Shown: piece by piece, positions 21,833 to 29,817 of the stretch
How positions within the stretch are numbered: position 1 is the stretch's first letter
How the letters are laid out: the number at the start of each line of letters is the position of its first letter
Program-made: the position numbers and the translations under genes
The notes under the pieces: generated by a model
Told to the model about the DNA's origin: nothing
The model's database searches: none
Seen by the model: the letters and a program-made list of their open reading frames with translations, nothing else
Assembly: GCA_936450465.1 (NCBI GenBank)
Contig: OW388298.1
Coordinates: forward strand, 5,006,035 to 5,070,034
DNA: 64,000 bases
Reading direction: 5' to 3'
Source of the DNA: Gibbula magus
Taxonomy: Eukaryota > Mollusca > Gastropoda > Trochida > Trochidae

Positions 21833-22372
21833 GGATGTCCTCTCCTCAAATTTATAGAATTAAACTTTTTTTCTAACTTACATTTTTTAAAAGATCAAAG
21901 TATATGATTGGAAAATCAGCATTAAAAAATAGGGGGTAGTGTGGGTTTTTTTGAGATATGACGCCTGTAAGAAGTACAATTTAACATGGGAGTCTATGGG
22001 AAAATGAGAAAAAAACTGCTAAAAACTTTAAAATACTACATTTCTAGAATTAAACTTTTTTTCCTTTTTTTATATGTTACAAAGTTCATTTTACCCTACC
22101 GAAATCAATGACAAAATATATATGGTAGTGTGGGTTTTTTTGAGCTTTGACACAAAATGTACCTGAAAACCCCCTTTTTTAGTCAAATTTAGGCCATTTA
22201 TGCTGTTTAAGCACTTTTTAGAGGTTCTAAAGTCACTTTTTCTTTATTTCTTATATTTTTAAAAAGTATATAGATGATGTAGAATATCATGAAGTAAGTA
22301 AAGATGAGAAAAAATCTTTACTTAATCATATTTCATTTTTGAAGTTCAACCGGAAGGAGCGGATATCCTTAA
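21829..22372 (+). mobile_element. TTAA-flanked non-autonomous element, family 3
   Basis: This 544-bp AT-rich element has imperfect inverted ends: TTAAGGATGTCCTCTCCT on the left, and on the right the reverse complement of TTAAGGATATCCGCTCCT. The outer TTAA lie at 21829-21832 and 22369-22372. Inside, two related segments about 189 bp apart share AGAATTAAACTTTTTTTC and GGTAGTGTGGGTTTTTTTGA, indicating an internal duplication. There is no transposase. It shares the TTAA at 21829 with family 2 copy B. Confidence 0.75.
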
Positions 22373-23391
22373 GAGCGCGAGTAAGAGTCAGGGTAAGGTT
22401 GTTTAGAAGGCACATGTGCCATCTTTTTCCTCGGCTAGGTCGGACCTCGATGACTCTTCATCCGCTGCCGATTCTACCGAGGAAGAGCAGCAACCTTCAG
22501 CCAGGGAAAAAAACCCACCCCCCCCCCCCCCCCCACCCACAAACATCTAACCCTACTCAAACTGCACCTAATTTCAACATGGCACAGTTCACCACAATTA
22601 TTACACAGCAAATGACGGCTATGATAGACTCGGCGGTTTCGGGGCTCCGTACGGAGTTCCGGGCCACTGGTCTGGAGCCCGATGCAAACCCAGCTATAAG
22701 GGGGGGTCCCGGTCTCGGCCTAGTCCAAGACATGGGATCAACCCAGGGTCTCCAGCTCCCAGGCATTGGTCTGACGAGCCTGGAGTCCCAAGCCTCCACC
22801 CAGCCCTCCCTGACGCCGGTCAGGTCCTGTCAGTGAGCCAGCTGGCTCCGCCTACCATAGTACCTCTCGCCGGAAAAGGTGAACTGGGCCAGGTATCTCT
22901 GTCAGGGAATGAGGCGCCTCCTGTTTTGCAGGACCAGTGACTTGTACCCCCTGTCCCTCGCTCCGAGACCGCCGTCCCAGTGACGGTGCCGTCTAGTCAG
23001 CGCGGGGACCCAACGAGCACCCCCGTGACCCAGGTCGCGGGGGACCCGCTTGAGTCCACTCCTCTGACTGGGGGTTCGGGACAGCCGGCGACAGCCGACG
23101 TGTTCGCCCGACCTTTTGTCCCCATCCGTGATCCCTCCCTTGTAGACTCTGACGTGGGCTCCGGCCTGTCAGAGCGCACGGGGGTGGAGTACATGGATGT
23201 GGATGTGGTTACGGTATCAGCGTACAGACTTAATCTCGGAGGCCATCCCTGGCGTTGCTGCCCCGGTCCCCGAGCCCGAGGAAGCAGACTACCGCTTAGT
23301 TGGGTAGGCCTTTGCCAAGAGCAAGGCTCCCATAGCGGGGCTCCGCGTTCTCTCCTCCTTGATGGATGAGGTTGTTGATCCCCTCCTTGTT
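22373..23391 (+). pseudogene. gag-like remnant of a DIRS-like retrotransposon, second piece
   Basis: Right after the TTAA the frame reads SASKSQGKVV, one stop, then an acidic/serine-rich stretch (SDLDDSSSAADSTEEEQQ), a poly-proline tract from a C-run (22509-22534), and a hydrophilic Gln/Thr-rich segment (MAQFTTIITQQMTAMIDSAV, from 22579). Further pieces in shifted frames continue to a block reading AFAKSKAPIAGLRVLSSLMD with DEVVDPLL next (about 23310-23390). GC content is well above the flanks. This composition is typical of gag of YR retrotransposons. An R1 copy cuts it off. Frameshifts and stops make it non-functional. Confidence 0.5.
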
Positions 23392-23897
23392 AGCTCATCA
23401 GGCCTGTGCGGACTCCTTGGACAATGGGGATTCTAAATTGTAGATTTCTTGAGACTATATCCCCAAATGGGGTCACATCCTTAAAACCCTATTTTCATCT
23501 TCTTCTCCAGTTCCAAAAGGTCTAGAGAGCTGGAAAGTTGTGTGCAGACTCCTTGGCCAATGGGGATTCTAAATTGTAGATTTCGTGACCCCATGACCCC
23601 AAACGGGGTCACAGGGGTCACATCCTTAAAAACCTATTTTCATCTTCTCCTCCAGTTCCAAAAGGTCTAGAAAGCTGAAAAGTTGTGTGCAGACTCCTTG
23701 GCCAATGGGGATTCTTAATTGTTGATCTCTTGATCCCATGACCCCAAATGGGGTCACAGGGGTCACATTCTTTAAAACCTATTTTCATCTTCTTCTCCAG
23801 TTCCAAAAGGTCTAGAGAGCTGAAAAGTTGTGCGCAGACTCATTAGCCAATTAGGATTCTAAATTGTAGATAAACCCTGATGAGCTACAGAGCCTAT
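23392..23897 (+). mobile_element. R1 dispersed repeat, copy 6
   Basis: It starts AGCTCATCAGGCCTG without the usual CCGT stretch, carries three to four core monomers with a 145-bp period (CTATTTTCATC at 23489, 23634, 23779), and ends CCTGATGAGCTACAGAGCC with a decayed hairpin. It lies at the end of the gag-like remnant. Confidence 0.78.
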
Positions 23898-24288
23898 GTG
23901 TGATAGAGAATCGTACCCTTTTATATTTCAGTTGTTGTCAGTTGTCAGTCAATTTGATTATTATTTTTTAGTTATTATCATTTTCATTTATAATATTTTG
24001 TTATTCATCGATATGTGAAAGAAATCCGGTTCCAATCCGACTGAAAGCAACACTATAGTCACTTTACCCCTCACAGCTTGAACTTGTTATATAATTATAA
24101 ACAATTGGTTTTTTTTTATTTAACTTGAAATTTTCTATTAACCTTACGCTCAGCATACTGTAAATCATAAACATAAATAATAATCATAATCAATGTAATT
24201 AAACATGTCTTAAATTGTTTAATTTAAAGTTTAAATGAAATTTTCAATTTGATTTAGATTGTGTAGATCACTATTTTGATTGTTTCAG
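23898..24288. other. AT-rich DNA, likely intron
   Basis: Very AT-rich, with poly-T tracts and no coding signal. It ends in TTTTGATTGTTTCAG, a good splice acceptor for the exon at 24289. Confidence 0.5.
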
Positions 24289-24425
24289 CAATCTTTTGGT
24301 CTCAGAGGCCATTCAGTCGTAAAAAGACAAGAAGTGTGGAAAACAATATCAATGAGACTGCTGAATGAAGGCCACAAATATACTCCTGTGGCCTGTGATA
24401 AGAAGTTTAGATCTCTAAAGTACAG
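24289..24425 (+). CDS. Probable exon encoding part of a Myb/SANT-like DNA-binding domain
   Basis: A consensus acceptor (TTGTTTCAG) precedes 137 bp open in one frame, followed by CAG|GTTTGT. The peptide contains VKRQEVWKTISMRLLNEGHK, then YTPVACDKKFRSLKYR. The tryptophan and spaced hydrophobics, then a helix with C-D-K-K-F-R-S-L-K-Y-R, match the last two helices of Myb/SANT-like (trihelix or Myb_DNA-bind_4/5 type) domains, which bind DNA in transcription factors and in Harbinger-transposon accessory proteins. The exon ends with two bases of a split codon. No partner exon is visible. It may belong to a host gene extending outside, a captured exon, or a transposon protein. Confidence 0.6.
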
Positions 24426-24599
24426 GTTTGTATAAATTTAATGCAGTCTTTACCATCGACTAATTGTCAAATGTGAAATAAGTAGCTATTTTCTCCATTA
24501 AATACCTAGATGATTTGATAATTAAAATGCATCAATTCCTTCTATGTTGCAAACTTAAACAATAATTAAAAATACTGTTGTGGGCGTGTGCTTATTTCA

Positions 24600-24990
24600 A
24601 GCCCTGCTTTATTGTTGGTGTGCTATTTATAAATCAAATGAATACAAGAATCTGAAGCCTTTGAAATGTATTAATTTCATAATTTCTTTCCATAAAAAAG
24701 TTTTTTACACATGTTTTGTACAAAGTGTTTTGTCCTTCGGCATGCAATGTTGGTTCGGTTCCCTCAGTCTTCAAGATAAAAACAAATTAAACAGGATTGT
24801 TAATATAAGCTCAAAAATTGTTGGTACCATCCTTGATCACCCAGCGTCAATAAATGAAGACAAAATAGTATCACACGCTCGGAAGATTATTTCAGATCCA
24901 TCACATGTCCTGCACTCACAGTATTCACTTTTGCCATCCGGAAAACGTTTTAATATGCCTTTTCACAAATCCAACAGAACTCGGAAAGGG
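24600..24990 (+). pseudogene. LINE reverse-transcriptase C-terminal fragment
   Basis: An uninterrupted frame contains FYTCFVQSVLSFGMQCWFGS, then LNRIVNISSKIVG and a terminal DPSHVLHSQYSLLPSGKRF. These are hallmarks of the last 150 residues of a LINE polymerase family widespread in fish and invertebrates. The part after NRTR changes abruptly (about 24987) to GC-rich sequence of another origin. Only the 3' end is present, as expected of 5'-truncated LINE insertion. It belongs to a different family from the LINE at 0.8-2.4 kb. Confidence 0.75.
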
Positions 24991-25270
24991 CCTCCGCATC
25001 CGCGACCCCATCGCATACCCCTCACACCCTACGCGTCGTGTCACGGTGGTGTCACCCCCACGTGATTCCTCGCCGGAGCGTGACGTCCGCTACATCGACG
25101 GGTCGAACCCTCCGTTCATCAGCGGAGGATCCGCCAGTGGTTGACGCAATCGCTATGTTATCCGAAGTGGCTTCGTTCGCGGAGGTTCCACTTAGTCAAG
25201 TCAGCGTGGCAGGTCCGCTTTCAACTCTCTCGATTAGCTATCGGAAGATTTGTTGTGTCTTACGCTACGC
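24991..25270 (+). pseudogene. GC-rich coding-like remnant, retroelement related
   Basis: GC content and codon-like character rise sharply at about 24987. Several frames stay open, for instance one with DAIAMLSEVASFAEVPLSQV. I do not recognise a domain. The position next to duplicated Cys-rich and CACTCACC-rich segments suggests it belongs to the DIRS-like element's gag or 5' region. That is inference. Confidence 0.3.
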
Positions 25271-25962
25271 TACTTAGGTAGTCAGTGATTCGCCGGTTAT
25301 TCACCTCGTGTCGTCTGTGACTCGTTTCGCCAGTGATTCGTTTCGCCAGTGTCTCGCTTCGTCAGTCTTTGGACTTCGCACCCTTCGGGTTCGGAGCCTC
25401 TGCCTTCAACACTTTCGATAGTCTCTCTCGTCTCGCCTTGCGTGTTTTCACTTAAGCGTTTTCGTTCTACGTTTTCGTGAGTTTACACTCTGGGTGTTGT
25501 TGGAGTAATTAGCTATCAGAAGGGTTGTTTTCTTCCTACTCCTACTCTACTTTGCGTTTCGCGTCGTGAATTGACTGTCATTCACCACGCGCCTGTCAGT
25601 AAGTGACCTAACTGTCACTCACCTCGCCCACGTTAGTGTTAACTGATTGAGGGTCAATCTCCTGTCACTCACTTCATCAGCTTACGCGCGTGGGTCAGTG
25701 ATTGACTATCACTCACGTTGTTACTTCAATATGTACTGTGCCTTCTGCACGAATTGCGGAGGTAGGAAGTCCACTATCAAGGATCCTCACTTGCTGTTTA
25801 GGAAGTGTAAGGACTTGTGTGAGAAGGATTTTCGTTGCGACGAGTGCGTGTTGGTGTTTTTGGAGTAATTAAGCTATCGGAAGTGTTGCTTCTTAGTGTC
25901 AGGAATTAGTTCTTACACTACCTTATGTAGGTGTTTCGCGTCAGTGACTCGTGTGTCATTCA
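25271..25962 (+). pseudogene. Duplicated 5'-region/Cys-rich module of a retroelement
   Basis: A short frame at about 25727-25865 reads MYCAFCTNCGGRKSTIKDPH and later has C-K-D-L-C and R-C-D-E-C. It is a cysteine-rich, possibly zinc-binding module like the start of some YR-element gag proteins. A second, mutated copy lies at 26830-26935. The string TTAGCTATC(G/A)GAAG recurs at about 25235, 25510 and 25874, and CAGTGA(C/T)TCG-type strings are scattered between. The 5' part of the element has therefore been duplicated more than once. Confidence 0.4.
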
Positions 25963-26273
25963 GGGGCGGGATAGCACAGTGGTTAGCACGTTCGGCTTCG
26001 GATCAAAAGGTCCGGGGTTCGAATTCCGCCAGGGGCACGGCAACTTTGTCTGCAGTAGAGAACTGTTCTACACGCGGTTAGGTTTGGCTGCAATGCTACT
26101 CTGATTTTCAGCGTAATACCAACCATGGTTCGCTAGTTCCAGCCGCTGCTCGCAGGTTTCACCGCAGTGCATAGCCACATGGCGTTGCGGGCTTTCTCCC
26201 TGCCATAATACTAGCAGCCGCGATATAAGTGAAATACTCTTGGAAGCGGCGTTAAACCCCAACTCACTCACTC
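25963..26273 (+). mobile_element. tRNA-derived SINE with perfect 16-bp target duplication
   Basis: It begins GGGGCGGGATAGCACAGTGG. The A box (TAGCACAGTGGTTAG) and B box (GGTTCGAATTCC, about 26016) of a tRNA promoter are in place for RNA polymerase III. The anticodon arm (CTTCGGA loop) resembles tRNA-Arg(UCG). The body continues to a GCGGCGTTAAACCCC end and an (ACTC)n tail. The 16-bp string ACTCGTGTGTCATTCA lies immediately before (25947-25962) and after (26274-26289), an exact target-site duplication. It inserted into the 70-bp tandem-repeat region. Mobilisation would depend on a LINE. Confidence 0.9.
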
Positions 26274-26760
26274 ACTCGTGTGTCATTCACCTCGTCTAGT
26301 TTACGCAAGTTAGTGACGCGCCTGTCGCTCATCTGTTAAGTGATTTGAGTGTCACTCACCTGTCACTCACCTGGCCTAGACTACACACGTTAGTGGCTTG
26401 TCTGTCACTCGTCTGTTAAGTGACTCGACTGTCACTCACCTCGTCTAGATTACACGCGTCAGTGGCTCGTCTGTCACTCACCTGTTAAGTGACTTGAGTG
26501 TCACTCACCTCGTCTAGATTACATGCGTTAGTGGCTCGTCTGTCACTCGCCTACTAAGTGACTCGACTGTCACTCACCTCGTCTAGATTACACGCGTCAG
26601 TGTCTCGTCTGTCACTCACCTACTAAGTGACTCGGCTGTATCTCCTGTCACTCACATCGTCTAGCTTACTCGTGTCAGTGGCTCGTCTGTCACTCACCTG
26701 TTAAGTGATTTGAGTTTCACTCACCTCCCCTAGCTTACATGCGTCAGTGACTCGTTGTCA
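26274..26760 (+). repeat. 70-71 bp tandem repeat, about 6-7 copies
   Basis: The unit contains TCACTCACCTCGTCTAGATT, then AC(A/G)CGC and GT(C/T)AGTGGCTCGTCTGTCAC, then CCTGTTAAGTGACT. CGTCTAG-type strings recur near 26295, 26372, 26442, 26511, 26580 and 26658. Looser CAGTGA/CACTCACC versions extend back to about 25280. It is probably expanded 5' leader of the retroelement. Confidence 0.8.
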
Positions 26761-26829
26761 ATCACCTGGTAGTGTCTCGAGGGTCTCGTCAGTGACTCGG
26801 CTATCAGTCACCTAGTTACTCTACTACCA

Positions 26830-26935
26830 TGGTGTTTGCGTCACTACGTACTCTGCATTTTGTACATTTGCGGAGGTAGGAAGTCTGTTAGGTCTTGCCT
26901 TGTATGAAGTGCAAGGACCTGTGTAACGAGGGTGT
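26830..26935 (+). pseudogene. Second copy of the Cys-rich gag-like module
   Basis: It matches 25727-25830 at TACTCTGCATTTTGTACATT / TGCGGAGGTAGGAAGTC and GTGCAAGGACCTGTGT, with frameshifts. It marks the start of a second, mostly deleted retroelement copy. DNA from 26936 to 27171 is coding-like in places but unassigned. Confidence 0.4.
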
Positions 26936-27171
26936 CATACTTTCGTCTTCAGGCCTCCTGGAGTATGTTTCGGCCATTCGTAGGTCTGGTACTTCTTCCT
27001 GGAAGCGCAGTGGCAACGGAACGTGGCAGTCTTCAGGGGGTTGTGTCTCCTGTTCGGCACCCCTCTGAATCTTTGCATTCTTTCAGTTTGTTATTTAAGA
27101 ACTGGTTCATCGTCCCATGTTTTGGATTTTGCAACAAGTCTGGAACTGTTACAAAACCAGGCAGCTGTTGA

Positions 27172-27345
27172 GGCTGGTCTTGCCTCACTCGCCTAGGAGA
27201 GCCCAAGGGCTAGATAAGCGAGTGTTAGGGGTGTACCTGAGGTCATTGATGCGTACAAAGCTGCTGACCTGCCTCCTCCTTCGCGTTCCAACCCGCATGA
27301 GATCCGTGCAGTGTCAGCCACGATGGCTTACCACTGTAACATCGC
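27172..27345 (+). pseudogene. Tyrosine recombinase fragment (duplicate)
   Basis: It is roughly 85 percent similar to 27906-28084: LDKRVLGVYLRS, then in a shifted frame the region of the catalytic H-x-x-R (HEIRAV, about 27289-27306). It stops abruptly at AACATCGCG, where the recombinase of the longer copy continues but here a tRNA-like fragment begins. Confidence 0.7.
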
Positions 27346-27348
27346 GGT

Positions 27349-27409
27349 CTCGGGCTAGCTCAGTCGGTAGAGCGCGAGACTCCTAGTCTCGCGGTCGTGG
27401 GCTCGAGCC
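27349..27409 (+). pseudogene. tRNA-Lys-like fragment, truncated in the T arm
   Basis: TAGCTCAGTCGGTAGAGC forms a full D arm (27356-27373). CGAGA and TCTCG (27375-27379, 27387-27391) close a 7-base loop CTCCTAG. The T stem GTGGG and loop CTCGAGC follow. The 3' half of the T stem and the acceptor 3' strand are missing: sequence passes to ATCAATCAACACC. Overall similarity is to tRNA-Lys(CUU), but the anticodon reads CCU. It cannot fold as a working tRNA. It may be a SINE head or a tRNA fragment picked up at a junction. Confidence 0.7.
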
Positions 27410-28272
27410 ATCAATCAACACCAACATGTCTACGATCCTGTCTGTCCTCAGGAAGAGATCGCCAGGGTTGGATGTGTTGGTCCTCAAGGACCTCATTAAA
27501 ACATTCCGTTTGGTTGACGGCAGGTCCAGGCTTCGTCCACCTAAGTGGGACTTAGCCATTGTGCTCAACCACCTTCGCTCCGATACGTGAACCGCTCTCC
27601 GACGGTCCCTTCTCCCTCTCACATGCAAGGTCTTTTTTCTGGGGGCTATGGCCTCCGCAGCGCGGATTTCGGAAATCCATGCGTTGCAGGCGGACCTTCT
27701 ACGTTATGAGGTCAGGGAGGGGGGGATCGACCTCTCTTGAGTTGGCTCCCGACTTTGTCTGTAAGGACCAGGCAGCTTATGAAGCTGACCGTACGTTCTC
27801 TATCACGGTTCTGGGTTCTGACTCAGGAGATCTCTCTCTGTGTCCGGTGAGAGCCTTGAGGGTGTACACGCAGCGTACCCGCAGGCTGAGGGATGGCAGG
27901 CGTCGTCTGTTTCTTGCCTCACTCACCGAGGAGCACCAAGGAGCTTGATAAGCGAGCGTTGGGGGTGTATCTAAGGTCGGCAGTCATTGATGCGTACAAG
28001 GCCGCTGACCTGCCTCCGCCTTCGCGTTCCATCCCTCATGAGATCCGAGCAGTTTCAGCCACAATGGCTTATCACTGCAACATCGCGTTTTCGGATGTCA
28101 TGGCAGGGTGTTTTTGGCGTTCATCAGAGGTTTTCGCCTACCATTACCTACGAGATGTCTCCACAGCAGATCTTGAAGGCATCTCTAGGCTGGGTCCACA
28201 GGTCTTCGCGCAGACGAAGGTGGTCCCCCCAACCAGACCAAGAAGCGGTCATCCTTCTTAGACGCTTTTGAG
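27410..28272 (+). pseudogene. DIRS-like tyrosine recombinase, frameshifted
   Basis: Tyrosine recombinases of DIRS-type retrotransposons insert circular DNA intermediates in place of a DDE integrase. The N-terminal core-binding part is readable at about 27430-27588 (RPPKWDLAIVLNHLRS, then a stop). The box I arginine lies in ASAARISEIHAL (about 27649-27684). After a frame change the region LGSDSGDLSLCPVRALRVYT follows. The C-terminal part from 27940 contains H-x-x-R (HEIR, 28037-28048), CFWRSSEVFAYHYLRDVS with candidate nucleophile tyrosines (28139-28147), and a GPQVFAQTK end. The R-H-R-Y set is thus present, but at least two frameshifts and two stops break the gene. No reverse transcriptase or RNase H domain was found upstream, so the element is internally deleted. 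Confidence 0.82.
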
Positions 28273-28566
28273 ACTTATTGTAAATAAACATGGTTTACAT
28301 TACTAGCTCTCGTGTCTGTTGGTTTTTTCTTTAACTTCGCTTTAACACCCCCCTCCCTGTTGGGGTTTGGGGGGCGGTGTGTTGATCGGAAGTTGAGTGG
28401 CAGGGTTGTCTCTTCGATCCGCTTAGCGGTAGAGATGGTATCTCCCGGGCTGTGCCTTGTCCTCACCACAGGGTGGAGGACTTGTAGGTTAGCTTACACT
28501 CAGGGCTAGTCGCTGGTCTCGTCACTACCATGTATCTACTGACCCGCCTCCTTGCGGTGGGATTCT
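28273..28566 (+). other. 3' non-coding tail of the DIRS-like element
   Basis: It follows the recombinase with AATAAACATGG (28282), then GC-rich DNA. The portion from about 28480, with GGTCTCGTCACTACC, is weakly related to the reverse complement of 28662-28860. The inverted structure next door may therefore extend into it. Confidence 0.4.
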
Positions 28567-28919
28567 AGGCAAAGTAGGTCTAGTCAACAGATAGGTATTT
28601 AAATAATAGTACGTTTTTGATTAAACGTAATTATTTATACTTACCTGTTGACTAGACCTACGCTCTAGGCCCTCCCATCCTCCCCACTTGGTCTGTCTTG
28701 CCTTTGGGACTTTCGGAGAGTGATATGAACAGGTAGTGACGTCACGAGACCACCTAGACTTACCGGCCCTTGGATAAGGGATTTTACGCACCCCTTCTCC
28801 ACTCTTCAAGTTCGTCTGTGTTAAGGTTGAAATAGCATTACCCATAGGAGGTAAGGCAAAGTAGGTCTAGTCAACAGGTAAGTATAAATAATTACGTTTA
28901 ATCAAAAACGTACTATTAT
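28567..28919. repeat. Terminal inverted-repeat structure, 59-bp perfect arms
   Basis: 28603-28661 and 28861-28919 are perfect reverse complements, 199 bp apart. The motif GTAGGTCTAGTCAACAG occurs three times: direct at 28574-28590, inverted at 28645-28661, direct at 28861-28877. The latter two are followed by GTAAGTATA, so CAG|GTAAGT reads like a consensus splice donor. Inverted termini and internal complementary copies are known of DIRS-type elements, and the position just beyond the recombinase suits that. Two elements abutting in opposite orientation is the alternative. TGACGTCA lies in the loop (28737). Confidence 0.8.
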
Positions 28920-29250
28920 AGTTGTTTGCTAGTTATAGTTGTGGGTTTGATGTGAGTAAAACACCATTATAGTTGTTTGCTAGTTATAGTTGTGGGTTTG
29001 ATGTGAGTAAAACACCATTATAGTTGTTTGCTAGTTATAGTTGTGGGTTTGATGTTAGTAAAACACCATTATAGTTGTTTGCTAGTTATAGTTGTCGGTT
29101 TGACGTAGTAAAACACCATTATAGTTGTTTTCTAGTTATAGTTGTGGGTTTGATGTGAGTAAAACACCATTATAGTTGTTTGCTAGTTATAGTTGTGGGT
29201 TTGATGTTATATTTGTTTGCTAGTTATAATTGTTGGTTTGATGTGAGTAA
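28912..29250 (+). repeat. 51-bp minisatellite, about 6.5 copies
   Basis: The unit contains ATTATAGTTGTTTGCTAGTT, ATAGTTGTGGGTTTGATGTG and AGTAAAACACC. The period is 51 (28921, 28972, 29023), with one shorter and one truncated unit near the end. It starts within the right arm of the inverted repeat. Confidence 0.92.
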
Positions 29251-29817
29251 AGTTCAGCGTTTGGCTGAAGAACTATCACCATCTTTGTAGTTAATAATAC
29301 AGGAGCGACGTGAAGCTTGACTCCAAGATTCTGCCACAACCTTTATTATAGAAAACTGTATTGAAATTTCTTAACACAATATGTTTGTGAGTGCAAATCT
29401 AGATTCAAAAGGTTAACAATATCGGACACTTTGCCAGTTCGTATTATTTCTGTATTCAGTCTACATTCAGCAACAGCTGCGACCGAGTTACAGCTCAGTC
29501 GATACATCTGCAGGGTTAGTTTCATCAATTATTGTAGAGTTTATGCATGTTTCAATTTGTATGAAGCGGTTGAGTCAGCATTTAGAAGTGAACAACGCTC
29601 TTGTGGCGGGGCGTATGCGTCTCTAGTCGTGATACAGACGCTTTGAAACCATTCGATTCATCCAGGAGTTGCGAACTTGCTAGAGTATTCATTTTATTCA
29701 AATCACAACTGCCACATCACCTGCCGGCTATTCTCCTCAAAATAAAAGAGCATATCACACTAAGATCGTGGCAACTCGGAAGCTGATCGCCAAGAGTTTG
29801 CTAAGAACAAAATACGT
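29251..29817. other. Unassigned DNA, left flank of the giant satellite
   Basis: It is moderately complex and non-repetitive. No exon or RNA could be supported. It ends AAAATACGTG immediately before the first 26-bp unit. Confidence 0.5.

Noticed and set aside
22557..23194. Minus-strand frames opposite the gag-like remnant
   Set aside because: GC-rich shadow frames of the plus-strand coding remnant.
27349..27409. Functional tRNA gene
   Set aside because: T stem and acceptor 3' strand are missing and the anticodon disagrees with the body type.
28621..28845. 74-codon minus-strand frame ending SQQVSINNYV
   Set aside because: It spans the loop and one arm of the inverted repeat; no start context or independent support, though it could be the tail of an oppositely oriented element copy.
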